This document shows positions 1-8,344 of a DNA stretch of 64,000 bases, in pieces. The position numbers and the translations under genes were made by a program. The notes below the pieces were generated by a model, which did no database searches, was not told where the DNA came from, and saw only the letters and a program-made list of their open reading frames with translations. Origin of the DNA: Natronoflexus pectinivorans (GTDB lineage: Bacteria > Bacteroidota > Bacteroidia > Bacteroidales > Marinilabiliaceae). Numbering within the stretch: the stretch's first letter is position 1; every line of letters begins with the position of its first letter. The stretch spans positions 434,001-498,000 of the forward strand of contig NZ_SLWK01000001.1 in NCBI RefSeq assembly GCF_004345615.1, given 5' to 3'.

Positions 1-182
1 GAAATTCTATAAGAGGTGTACGTCTGTATGTTACAGCTCAAAACTTACTTACGATTACAAATTATTCAGGATATGATCCGGAAATTGCCTCATATGGCAA
101 TAACACCCTTCGACATGGGGTTGACCTAGGGCAATATCCACAACCCAGAACATTCATTTTTGGAGTTCGTGCATCATTCTAA
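1..182 (+). CDS. SusC-like TonB-dependent receptor, C-terminal end only
   Basis: An open frame runs in from the left edge and stops at 180-182. It encodes about 59 residues ending in the sequence FIFGVRASF. The text RLYVTAQNLLTIT followed by a GVDLGQYPQPRTF stretch is the typical last pair of beta strands of a SusC/RagA outer-membrane receptor, including the terminal aromatic residue needed for barrel insertion. The SusD partner starts 10 bases later, so the two form a SusC/SusD pair that imports oligosaccharides across the outer membrane. The rest of the gene lies outside the window, so the substrate cannot be judged from it. Confidence 0.9.
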   Translation, partial: NSIRGVRLYVTAQNLLTITNYSGYDPEIASYGNNTLRHGVDLGQYPQPRTFIFGVRASF

Positions 183-192
183 ATCATAAAAA

Positions 193-1737
193 ATGAAAAC
201 GATGAAAAATAAACTGATAATAGCATTACTTGGAATACTTTTCTTTTCCCAGGCATGCGACGATTCAATATTGGATAAAACAAATCCAAACCAGCTGACA
301 GTTGACCAGTATTACACAAATGCTGATGAATTAACCGCAGCCACCAATGCCATTTATGGACAATTTACAGGCTCAGATTTATGGGGACGGATGATGCAAT
401 ACTTCTCCGACACAAGGGCAGATGAGCATTCTACAGGAGGGCCTCAGCTTGAAACAAGAAACGCGCAATTACTTACCGGTACTTATGACAATTCAAACTA
501 CACAATAATTGCAGCGTACAGGGGATTGTACAGATTGATTCACAGAGCCAATGCTGTAATCGAATTTGGGCCTAATATTGAAGATATTGATTCAGACCTT
601 CGAGCTCATAGAATAGCGGAAGCAAAATTTTTAAGAGCCTGGGCCTATTATTATCTGACTGTTAATTGGGGAAGAGTTCCAATTTATACGGAAACAGTTA
701 AATCTCCGGATGGTTATCAGCCGTTGGCTGAAGAATCTGAGATTTTTAACTTATTAGAGACCGATCTCACCGACATCCAATCTGTACTCAAAGTCACCCA
801 TTCATCTGAAGACCGAGGCAGGGCAACAAAGGGTGCGGCTCAGCTGCTATTAGCTCGTGTACTTATGCATCAAGGGAAGTATTCTGAAGCGAGAACAGTG
901 CTGCTCGATATTTACGAAAATGGCCCATACAGATTGATGGATAACTATTCAGACAACTTTAGAGAGGAAACATCCTATAATGATGAGTCAATATTTGAGA
1001 TAGGCTTTACAGGTACAGGATTCAACTGGTGGGAAGATGGCAATGGAGATGGGCCAAATGACAAACAAAATGTGATGTTCCAGGACTACAGTCCTGTAGC
1101 CTGGCGCAATATGATTCCATCAGATAAATTGATCAATGCGTTTGAACACCCGGAGAATGGAGATGATAAAGAAGACCCAAGATTACGGGAGTCAGTTATT
1201 TTTGTGGGTGACATGTTTGGACCCCCAGAAAACCCCATAGAGCTCACTGCTGAAAGGGTTGGAGGATATACATCTAATTTCCATGGAGAAGATGTTCTAC
1301 TTGGCTGGTTTAAATATTCGCCTATGTATAAAATTGATCCGGGAGAATACTACACTTCCAGCATAAATTACAGAAACATGCGTTTTGCTGAGGTACTTAT
1401 CAAACTTGCTGAGTGCGAAAACGAACTGGACAACATACCTGAGGCATTGGGATATCTAAATGAAATCCGCAGTCGACCAAGCGTGGATATGCCAGATTAT
1501 CCAACTGCACGGTTCCCAAGTAACACAAAAGTGGAAGTACGACGAACCATTATGCATGAGTCGCTGGTAGAATTCTCAAACGAAAAACTCAGACCTTTAG
1601 AATTGGCAAGATGGAGAAGAAATGGTCATTTTGATGAAACAAATCCCGATCCGGTGGCATACATCAGAAATAACCCTGCAAGAGCATTACTACCATTGCC
1701 GGACACTGAAGTTAGTCGTAACAATTTGATCAACTAA
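193..1737 (+). CDS. SusD/RagB-family glycan-binding lipoprotein
   Basis: A 514-residue outer-membrane lipoprotein expected to form the lid of the SusC transporter encoded just upstream. The signal peptide ends in FFSQAC, giving a lipidated Cys22, followed by the Asp-rich start usual for surface lipoproteins. The helical repeats RIAEAKFLRAWAYYYL and AAQLLLARVLMHQGKYSEA are the TPR-like core of SusD. The C-terminal region with LVEFSNEKLRPLELARWRR is the usual RagB/SusD C-terminal motif. An in-frame ATG three codons downstream is an alternative start. It is followed by a strong terminator, so the pair is separated transcriptionally from the GH5 gene. The ligand is unknown; the neighbouring GH5 enzyme suggests a beta-glucan or mannan. 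Confidence 0.93.
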   Translation: MKTMKNKLIIALLGILFFSQACDDSILDKTNPNQLTVDQYYTNADELTAATNAIYGQFTGSDLWGRMMQYFSDTRADEHSTGGPQLETRNAQLLTGTYDNSNYTIIAAYRGLYRLIHRANAVIEFGPNIEDIDSDLRAHRIAEAKFLRAWAYYYLTVNWGRVPIYTETVKSPDGYQPLAEESEIFNLLETDLTDIQSVLKVTHSSEDRGRATKGAAQLLLARVLMHQGKYSEARTVLLDIYENGPYRLMDNYSDNFREETSYNDESIFEIGFTGTGFNWWEDGNGDGPNDKQNVMFQDYSPVAWRNMIPSDKLINAFEHPENGDDKEDPRLRESVIFVGDMFGPPENPIELTAERVGGYTSNFHGEDVLLGWFKYSPMYKIDPGEYYTSSINYRNMRFAEVLIKLAECENELDNIPEALGYLNEIRSRPSVDMPDYPTARFPSNTKVEVRRTIMHESLVEFSNEKLRPLELARWRRNGHFDETNPDPVAYIRNNPARALLPLPDTEVSRNNLIN

Positions 1738-1789
1738 TCTCTTCAATAACTGATTGTTAAAGCATAACAATCTAAGAATATTCTTGTGA

Positions 1790-1834
1790 GAAAGACGTAA
1801 AGAGCGAAAGACTCTTTACGTCTTTCGTATTTTA
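1790..1834 (+). terminator. Intrinsic terminator after susD
   Basis: A perfect 15-bp inverted repeat has arms at 1790-1804 and 1812-1826 (left arm GAAAGACGTAAAGAG), a 7-base loop, and a short T-rich tail. It lies between the SusD stop and the GH5 start and should end the SusC/SusD transcript. Confidence 0.8.
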
Positions 1835-1950
1835 AGACACAGCTTAATGCAACATAATTATTTCATTAATAAACACTCCAAATATCTCACAATAATGCCC
1901 TTAATCCCTTTTTATTCAATTCTTATATTATTTAATTTTAACTTCTAATT

Positions 1951-4347
1951 ATGAAATTATTTCGACTTTTAATTCTGATTCTAACCTTAAACCTATTGCC
2001 TACAATGGTATCTGCCTGGCCAGGCATGGAACTCCCACCCCTACATGTTGACGGCAGATACTTAAAAGATCCTTGTGGGAATAATGTCCTTTTACATGGA
2101 GTCGCAATTACGCCAAGCCCATGGTTCAATGGATGCATGTATGGGAATGAACACTGTAGGTGGGAGAATTATGATGTACAGGGATGCCTGGATTACAATT
2201 TTGCAATCATCAACCGATTAACCGACACTTCTGATGGATGGTACCTAAACTACATACGACTTCACATCGATCCATACTGGACAAATGACCCTGGCCCACC
2301 AATTTCAGAGCATGATATTTCCAGATTTAATTTCAACCGTTTGGTACAATATACCGATGAGGTGATCATTCCTTTAATCAACCACGCTCATTCAAGAGGC
2401 TTATACGTGGTACTTCGACCACCCGGAGTTTGTCCTGAAAGAATTTCCGTAGGAGATGCTTACCAACAATACCTGATAACTGTTTGGGACTTCCTGTCCC
2501 AACATCCTCAAATCAGAAATGCAGATCATGTCATGTTCGAGATTGCCAATGAACCGGTAGAAATTCTGGGTACAAATGGAGTATGGGGAGGTACATCTCA
2601 GGCACATTTTGATGCCTTAGTGAATTATTTTCAGCCTATTGTTGATTTAATAAGGAACAATGGGGCAAATAATATTTGTTGGATTCCCGGAACCGGTTGG
2701 CAATCGCATTATGCCGGTTATGCAAACAATCCCATCACCGGCGGGAATATTGGATATGCAGTTCATATTTACCCCGGATACTGGGGAGGAATAAGAAACT
2801 ATCAGGATTTTCTAAATGGATGGAATGTAAACGTTAAACCTGTTGCAGATATAGCTCCAATAATTATTACAGAAACCGATTGGGCGCCGCAAAGTTATAA
2901 AGATGCCGGACATTATGTTTGGGGAATTGGAAATACTGGTGTCGCAGGTGGCCAGGGATTCGGAGCCAATTTGAAATACATCGTTGACCAATCGGGTAAC
3001 GTAAGCTGGAATGTTCTGGCTCCAGAAAACCTTATTCATATGGGAGATCCAAATGGTTCTACTGCTTACAACAATGACTGGGAAGCAGTTGCAGCACCTG
3101 TAAAACAATGGTTTTCCGAATATGCGGCAGACAACATCCCCACCAGTAATTGTGAACCAACAGCAGGTTGCAGCGGAAATGTACAGAATGGGATATACAC
3201 CATTTCAGCAAAACACAGCAACAAATGTCTGGATGTATATAATTTCTCCATGTCGGATGGTGGTAACATTGTTCAGTGGAGCTGCGGCAACACTGAGAAC
3301 CAACAATGGCTAATCGAACAAAATAGTGAAGGATATTACACAATCAGAAGCTTATACAGCGACAAATGTCTGGACGTGGCAAATTGGTCAACAAATGATG
3401 GTGCCAACATTCAACAATGGACTTGCAATGGACAAGAGGTTCAGCAATTTTGCCTTCAAAGCACTGGCGATGGGTACTACACCATCGTAAACAGAAATAG
3501 CGGGAAATGTATTGATATAACAGATTTCTCGATGGATGATGGTGCTAATGTACAACAATGGACATGTTATAATAACGATTGCCAACAGTTTGCTTTAACA
3601 CTTGTTAATACTCAAGCAATTGCAAATGGTACGTACAGCATCCAGAACAGAAACAGTGGACAAGCGCTGGACAGCTATAATCTTGGAACAAGTGATGGTA
3701 CAAACGTGGTACAATGGCCAGGAACAGGGCAAACCAATCAACAGTGGAACATCACTCACGTTGAAAACGATTTTTATCGAATCTCCCCAGTTCATGCACC
3801 AAGCAAAGCCCTGGATGTCATTGATTATTCTTCTGCCGATGGAGCAAATGTGCAACTGTGGGAATATTGGGGAGGAACTTGTCAACAATGGCGTTTTATC
3901 GATGTTGGAAACGGATATTTCCAGATAGAGGCTCGTCACAGCGGTAAACTTCTTGAAGTAGCAGAAGCATCCTTAGCCAATGGAGCCAATGTTCAACAGT
4001 GGCCTGCCAACAATCACCATTGCCAACACTGGATGCTTTCCTCCTTGAGAAGTGCTTCAGTATTCGAAAATGAAGTCGCTTCTGAAAATGAAACAGCACT
4101 GGAAGTACAGGTTTTCCCGAACCCAGTTACAGATGGGAACGTTACTATAGTGCTACCTGAAACGAATAAAGACATTAGCAATGATATAGTTATTAATATC
4201 ATGAGCCTGCAAGGAAGCACAGTATATTCAACAAATAGTTGTCGTACGCACAGCATTGATATCCCGTTAAACTTAATTCAAGGTATGTATATATTGGAAA
4301 TAACTGACGGAGAAAGGAGATATGTTCAAAAGTTGATTATAAAATAG
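1951..4347 (+). CDS. Secreted GH5 glycoside hydrolase with two ricin-type lectin domains and T9SS sorting tail
   Basis: A 798-residue exported enzyme. Residues 1-22 form a signal peptide. Residues 30-395 are a GH5 catalytic barrel. The acid/base is Glu201 in FEIANEP and the nucleophile Glu308 in IIITETDW. Residues about 413-552 and 559-698 hold six repeats with the QxW pattern (for example GANVQQW), making two ricin B-type beta-trefoils for sugar binding. Residues 718-798 (VFPNPV to the end) are a type A T9SS C-terminal domain, so the protein should cross the outer membrane and be surface-attached or released. GH5 covers endoglucanases, mannanases and other beta-glycanases; I cannot fix the subfamily by eye. 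It has its own leader and terminator and is not strictly operonic with the SusC/SusD pair. Confidence 0.9.
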   Translation: MKLFRLLILILTLNLLPTMVSAWPGMELPPLHVDGRYLKDPCGNNVLLHGVAITPSPWFNGCMYGNEHCRWENYDVQGCLDYNFAIINRLTDTSDGWYLNYIRLHIDPYWTNDPGPPISEHDISRFNFNRLVQYTDEVIIPLINHAHSRGLYVVLRPPGVCPERISVGDAYQQYLITVWDFLSQHPQIRNADHVMFEIANEPVEILGTNGVWGGTSQAHFDALVNYFQPIVDLIRNNGANNICWIPGTGWQSHYAGYANNPITGGNIGYAVHIYPGYWGGIRNYQDFLNGWNVNVKPVADIAPIIITETDWAPQSYKDAGHYVWGIGNTGVAGGQGFGANLKYIVDQSGNVSWNVLAPENLIHMGDPNGSTAYNNDWEAVAAPVKQWFSEYAADNIPTSNCEPTAGCSGNVQNGIYTISAKHSNKCLDVYNFSMSDGGNIVQWSCGNTENQQWLIEQNSEGYYTIRSLYSDKCLDVANWSTNDGANIQQWTCNGQEVQQFCLQSTGDGYYTIVNRNSGKCIDITDFSMDDGANVQQWTCYNNDCQQFALTLVNTQAIANGTYSIQNRNSGQALDSYNLGTSDGTNVVQWPGTGQTNQQWNITHVENDFYRISPVHAPSKALDVIDYSSADGANVQLWEYWGGTCQQWRFIDVGNGYFQIEARHSGKLLEVAEASLANGANVQQWPANNHHCQHWMLSSLRSASVFENEVASENETALEVQVFPNPVTDGNVTIVLPETNKDISNDIVINIMSLQGSTVYSTNSCRTHSIDIPLNLIQGMYILEITDGERRYVQKLIIK

Positions 4348-4375
4348 ATAGTCCCCCATTATCGGACTATTAATA

Positions 4376-4412
4376 CAAAAAAAAGGCTGTCCTCGTTAGG
4401 ACAGCCTTTTTC
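4376..4412 (+). terminator. Intrinsic terminator after GH5 gene
   Basis: A perfect 13-bp stem (AAAAGGCTGTCCT at 4381-4393, pairing with 4398-4410) has a CGTT loop. It is A-rich on the left and ends in a T run, so it can act in both directions. It lies 33 bases past the GH5 stop. Confidence 0.9.
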
Positions 4413-4957
4413 ATTTAATTGCACTAAAAAACTACAAGAATATCTTTAAAACAAATTCCCTTAGAAATTTGATTTCATTGTTTTCTAAACTCTTATAACA
4501 AAAATAACCCATGTTTACAAAAATCATCTTCAAAATCAGACATTTCATTTCTAATTATGAATAATTCTTCAAAGAATTGAATTTGTATTTGCCTATACAT
4601 GTCAGTCATTATCTCAGGAACATCACAGCTTCTTGATTAATTGACAAATACAACACAAAATCTCTATTCTAATTGCAATTATGCAATGATCCTTAACCAT
4701 TCTTTTAACACCAAAATAGATACTACCGCGTCCTATCGACAGTACCACTTCGCCTCTTTAACTATATCAATCTGGCGCTTACAGAACATCTCGCAACGAC
4801 TAATGAGAAATTACAGAACCACTTTTGCGTGTTAAGGATAAATAAACAAGCCATAGATTTATCGTTTTAGATTTTAGATAACGATAATTGAAAATAGATA
4901 TTCATTAATAGGGAATAGATTGAGAAGCCTTTCCGTATCGCCTTTACATCTATTTTA
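4413..4957. other. AT-rich gap between convergent transcription units
   Basis: The gap sits between the GH5 terminator and the terminator of the minus-strand xylan operon. A 64-codon frame at 4641-4835 has no recognisable domain and low-complexity composition, and I do not accept it as a gene. I see no repeats or RNA genes here. Confidence 0.6.
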
Positions 4958-4960
4958 ATA

Positions 4961-4997
4961 AATAAAAAGAGGTTGTCCCAGTGGGACAACCTCTTAT
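4961..4997 (-). terminator. Intrinsic terminator of the xylan operon
   Basis: A 13-bp perfect stem (AAGAGGTTGTCCC at 4967-4979, pairing with 4983-4995) has a 3-base loop. Read on the minus strand it is followed by TTTATT. It lies 60 bases past the stop of the GH10 gene, the last gene of the operon. Confidence 0.88.
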
Positions 4998-5055
4998 ACA
5001 AACCAAATAATGAATAAACTTCAAAAACTAAAGTACATTCCAATGATTATCAAAC

Positions 5056-7251
5056 TTACTCCTTTCCAGCTAATCCGTCTGCAAATCCACCATAAGTGTG
5101 CTTGCGTCTGAATGTAGATTCTGTCCATAAACCAATAGGCTCTCCACCTCTCCATGATGATCCTTGCGGACTATCCGTAGGACTCCAATGGGTTATACCA
5201 TATTGTTGACTGGCCGGAATAATTTCAAAATATTTCTGAATGATAAACTTGTAATGATCACTCATGGCTCTGTGTTGTTCGCTTGTCACATCACCTGTTC
5301 GCACAGTGTTGCCATCTTCATCAATAAGTCCCATATCCAATTCGGTAATCTTAATCAATTTACCGGTTTCGGCCAAAAGCTCAAACATTTGAACGATATG
5401 AGCATCTCTAACAGCTTGCTGTTGAGGGTCCATATGATATGAAACGTGCATCTGAGTACCAATTCCATCAATCACTGTTTCACCATCGCTTTCCCATCTG
5501 TCAATCCAATAGATAAGACTCTTGAGTTTGTGGTTGTCATCCCAGAAAGATTCGAGATTGTAATCGTTAACAAACAATTTCAAATTGTCTGGACCATATT
5601 CACGAGCAAATTGAACGGCCGTGCGAACATAATCAACACCCAAATAATCTTGCCAGTAGAAACTATTTGCTGCAGCTTCAGCAGATACAGTACCCCGAAC
5701 GGCAGACTTCAGATCGTAAAAACCATCTACATTACCTTCTCCTGCAAGAGCTTCATTTACAACATCCCACTCTTTAACATATCCTTCAGTAGCTTCCATC
5801 ATGCCAGAAATCCAGGTTCTTAGGGCATAAGTAAGCGTATCTGCCTTCTCTTCAGGAGTAAGAGGGATCGTGCTACCTGACTCTTCAAACTCCCATTGGA
5901 TGTCCGTAAAATAATAGGTATTTGCTTCACCCAACAGTGCTAAATTGAAAGCAATGGTGTTCATTCCAGCCTGACTAGCATTAATCGTCCCAGTATAAGC
6001 GAGTTCCTGCCATTCGGTAGTAAAGCCGGGTGTACCAGCCATTTGCCAATGCAGGTAGCCTCCTGGTTCATTATGAGCCTGAGTCTCTGATGCTGCAGGG
6101 ATTTCAGCTCTATACTTCAAGGTAAATCGGATTCTGTCTCCATCCTCAAATGTTCTGGGAACTCTCACAAAAAACTGCGTATCCCAGGCATTAACAGGGC
6201 TATTCCCCGATTGAACAACTACGGCACGTCCACCATCAATTCCTGTACCGGGTTCGCCAATGGTTGCAGGATTAGGGCCATCTGTTGCCTCTGTTGCGAA
6301 GTAATAAGAGAAATCATCTCCTTCTAAATTACTGTTGGTAATCAGTGGGGTCCACCACGCAACAGCTACAGCTGCCTGATGTGATACCCTCACCCACTCA
6401 ATTTCATAGGTTCCAACATACTTTCCTGATTGTAACATAACAAAACTATTGCTATGAAGAGCAGAAAGATTTACACTCACTTCCTCCCACTCAGTAGTAA
6501 TAGGAATCGTTGTGTTTTGAGTCCCTCCCCAATCACCAAAAGCCAGAGTTATTTCATCTTCAACAGTACCTCTAATACGAACGGTTACCGTATGCCTGGT
6601 GTCAATAATGGTAGGAATATTGTTAGCTACATGAAATTGTACATCCCAAAAATTAGGTTGTTCTTCGGGATTGTTTACAACTAAAACACCATTTTCAACA
6701 TATGGTTGCACAGGTCCCCCATGCCATCCGGTAAAACCTTCCACTCTATAATCCTTAAATCCATCAATCACTTCTTCGGTAGCATCAGGATCAGTCTCTA
6801 ATTCCCGATCATCGATGATGTGATTAAGATATGCAAGATTCTGTTGTGAATGCCACACTAGTGTATGCCCGTAGATTTCTAAACCAGCATTTCGCGCAGC
6901 TGCTACAAACTGAGTAACCTGACCAAAGTTCATTGATCCATCGTCTGCAACCACAGAGTTGTATTTCATTGCATTACCGGCAGTCATAGCATCAAAATTG
7001 GCATTGATGAATCTATAGTAATGACCTAGTCCAAGGTATTCACTAACAGTAACACCTGCTCCTAATCTGAAATTGGGACTTGCAGCTCTGTCAACGTAGG
7101 CTTTCAGAACATCATAATCATTCAGATATTCCAGCTCAGCAATAGATTCAGGTTTTTCAACCTCAAAGAAATCTATTGAGTCATCCACGCATGAAACGGC
7201 AAAAATCAATATTAAGAAGCACGAGGCTAAAATATTTATTGTATGTTTCAT
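5056..7251 (-). CDS. xyn10C: GH10 endo-1,4-beta-xylanase with inserted carbohydrate-binding modules (Xyn10C-like)
   Basis: A 731-residue surface lipoprotein (lipidated Cys21) that should cut the xylan backbone. The GH10 barrel is split. The first part (residues about 45-160) carries GHTLVWHSQ. The second (about 465-725) carries the acid/base Glu500 in WDVVNE and the nucleophile Glu637 in ITELDMG. Between them, residues about 165-455 form two beta-sandwich modules of the CBM4/CBM22 type. This interrupted layout is known in Bacteroidota xylanases such as Xyn10C of Prevotella bryantii. It is the last gene of the operon, 29 bases after the susE-like gene and just before a terminator. The role is assigned from family and context; the catalytic residues are visible. 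Confidence 0.93.
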   Translation of the reverse strand: MKHTINILASCFLILIFAVSCVDDSIDFFEVEKPESIAELEYLNDYDVLKAYVDRAASPNFRLGAGVTVSEYLGLGHYYRFINANFDAMTAGNAMKYNSVVADDGSMNFGQVTQFVAAARNAGLEIYGHTLVWHSQQNLAYLNHIIDDRELETDPDATEEVIDGFKDYRVEGFTGWHGGPVQPYVENGVLVVNNPEEQPNFWDVQFHVANNIPTIIDTRHTVTVRIRGTVEDEITLAFGDWGGTQNTTIPITTEWEEVSVNLSALHSNSFVMLQSGKYVGTYEIEWVRVSHQAAVAVAWWTPLITNSNLEGDDFSYYFATEATDGPNPATIGEPGTGIDGGRAVVVQSGNSPVNAWDTQFFVRVPRTFEDGDRIRFTLKYRAEIPAASETQAHNEPGGYLHWQMAGTPGFTTEWQELAYTGTINASQAGMNTIAFNLALLGEANTYYFTDIQWEFEESGSTIPLTPEEKADTLTYALRTWISGMMEATEGYVKEWDVVNEALAGEGNVDGFYDLKSAVRGTVSAEAAANSFYWQDYLGVDYVRTAVQFAREYGPDNLKLFVNDYNLESFWDDNHKLKSLIYWIDRWESDGETVIDGIGTQMHVSYHMDPQQQAVRDAHIVQMFELLAETGKLIKITELDMGLIDEDGNTVRTGDVTSEQHRAMSDHYKFIIQKYFEIIPASQQYGITHWSPTDSPQGSSWRGGEPIGLWTESTFRRKHTYGGFADGLAGKE

Positions 7252-7280
7252 ATTTTTTGATTTTACAAAAAAGATTGTTG

Positions 7281-8315
7281 TTATTTTAATACGGAATCAA
7301 ACCATTCAGGCTTAACACCTCTGTCTCTAACCACCATAGTATCGGTGATACTAAATTGAACATCGCCATAATCTATGGTGTACTCCAGATAAAGTGCATC
7401 ACGATCTCTATTACCCCAACTATTTTTCTCACCTTTAGAAACAAATTTTCCGGAACCGCTTGCTGTAATACCATCTGTATCTGAGGTAATAACGCAATTC
7501 CCATTTTCATCGAAAGTAAGCAATAAAACACAACTACGACTAAAATCATCCAAATCCCTGCTTTGATGGTTCCAGGCTATAGTATTTAAAGAACGAGTAG
7601 AAATGGTATTAATAACCTCATCCCACTCTACATACTCTTCAGCACGTGTAATTGTTCCGTTTTGATCTCCAGAAATGACATCCTGACCTCTGCGCAAATA
7701 ATTAGCATCATATTTATTGATGTATTTAATGGCATAGAAAATATAGTCTTTCGGTTGAACTTCCCAATCGTCAGCTACGCCTCTTCTTGGATTATCAACA
7801 AGAGGAACACCTTGAAGTATTGAGTCAGCATTTGTAACCGATGTCATAACAACCGGAATCACATAGTTGGTTGTGAGAGCCAAAGGATCTGCAAAAAAGG
7901 CATCAGTGAGCTGAACTGTAACGCCACCAAGAATATCTCCTTTTTTGATGGTTATTCTGTCAGAAGAGAGAGAATAATAGTTTTCCGGCATAGCAACAAT
8001 GTCCCTAAGAGGATCCTCGTTTCCATCAAACGCCAATCCATCCACTAACGAGTTGTCAACTTGAATTTGAATAACAACATCGTTATTGTTAGCATAAACA
8101 CCTCCCATTGTAGCCATTATCTGAGCCTTGTACTCATTGTCAAGAGTGGTATCGAACACATCCTCTCCAAGAGTGATGGTACGAATAGGACTCTGATAGG
8201 CAAAATATACGGCAGTGTAATCAAAATCGGGAAACTCCCAATCTGCATTTTCACAGGAGGTAAACAACCCTGCTATAAAAGCCGTAATAAGTGTTATAAA
8301 TAATATCCTTTTCAT
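7281..8315 (-). CDS. xusE: SusE-position surface lipoprotein (DUF1735/BT_3987-like domain)
   Basis: A 344-residue lipoprotein with Cys21 after the signal LFTSC. The N-terminal half (residues about 35-175), with DYTAVYFAYQSP and a repeated beta-strand pattern, resembles the DUF1735 (BT_3987-like) domain. The C-terminal part, with YIFYAIKYINKYDANYLRRG, resembles the domain usually paired with it. Such proteins sit between SusD and the endo-enzyme of xylan loci and are thought to bind glycan at the cell surface. Spacing is tight on both sides (29 bases each), so it is part of the xylan operon. The symbol is taken by position and family from the P. bryantii Xus cluster. Confidence 0.8.
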   Translation of the reverse strand: MKRILFITLITAFIAGLFTSCENADWEFPDFDYTAVYFAYQSPIRTITLGEDVFDTTLDNEYKAQIMATMGGVYANNNDVVIQIQVDNSLVDGLAFDGNEDPLRDIVAMPENYYSLSSDRITIKKGDILGGVTVQLTDAFFADPLALTTNYVIPVVMTSVTNADSILQGVPLVDNPRRGVADDWEVQPKDYIFYAIKYINKYDANYLRRGQDVISGDQNGTITRAEEYVEWDEVINTISTRSLNTIAWNHQSRDLDDFSRSCVLLLTFDENGNCVITSDTDGITASGSGKFVSKGEKNSWGNRDRDALYLEYTIDYGDVQFSITDTMVVRDRGVKPEWFDSVLK

Positions 8316-8344
8316 TTTCGATCTTTTAATTGTTCAAATAACTC

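Noticed and set aside
3180-4040. Repeated segments in the GH5 gene as DNA direct repeats or duplication artefact
   Set aside because: They match ricin-type lectin repeats at protein level, and the DNA copies have diverged.
4641-4835. 64-codon plus-strand open frame in the gap after the GH5 gene
   Set aside because: It has low complexity, no domain, no Shine-Dalgarno site and no promoter, and it lies between two terminators.
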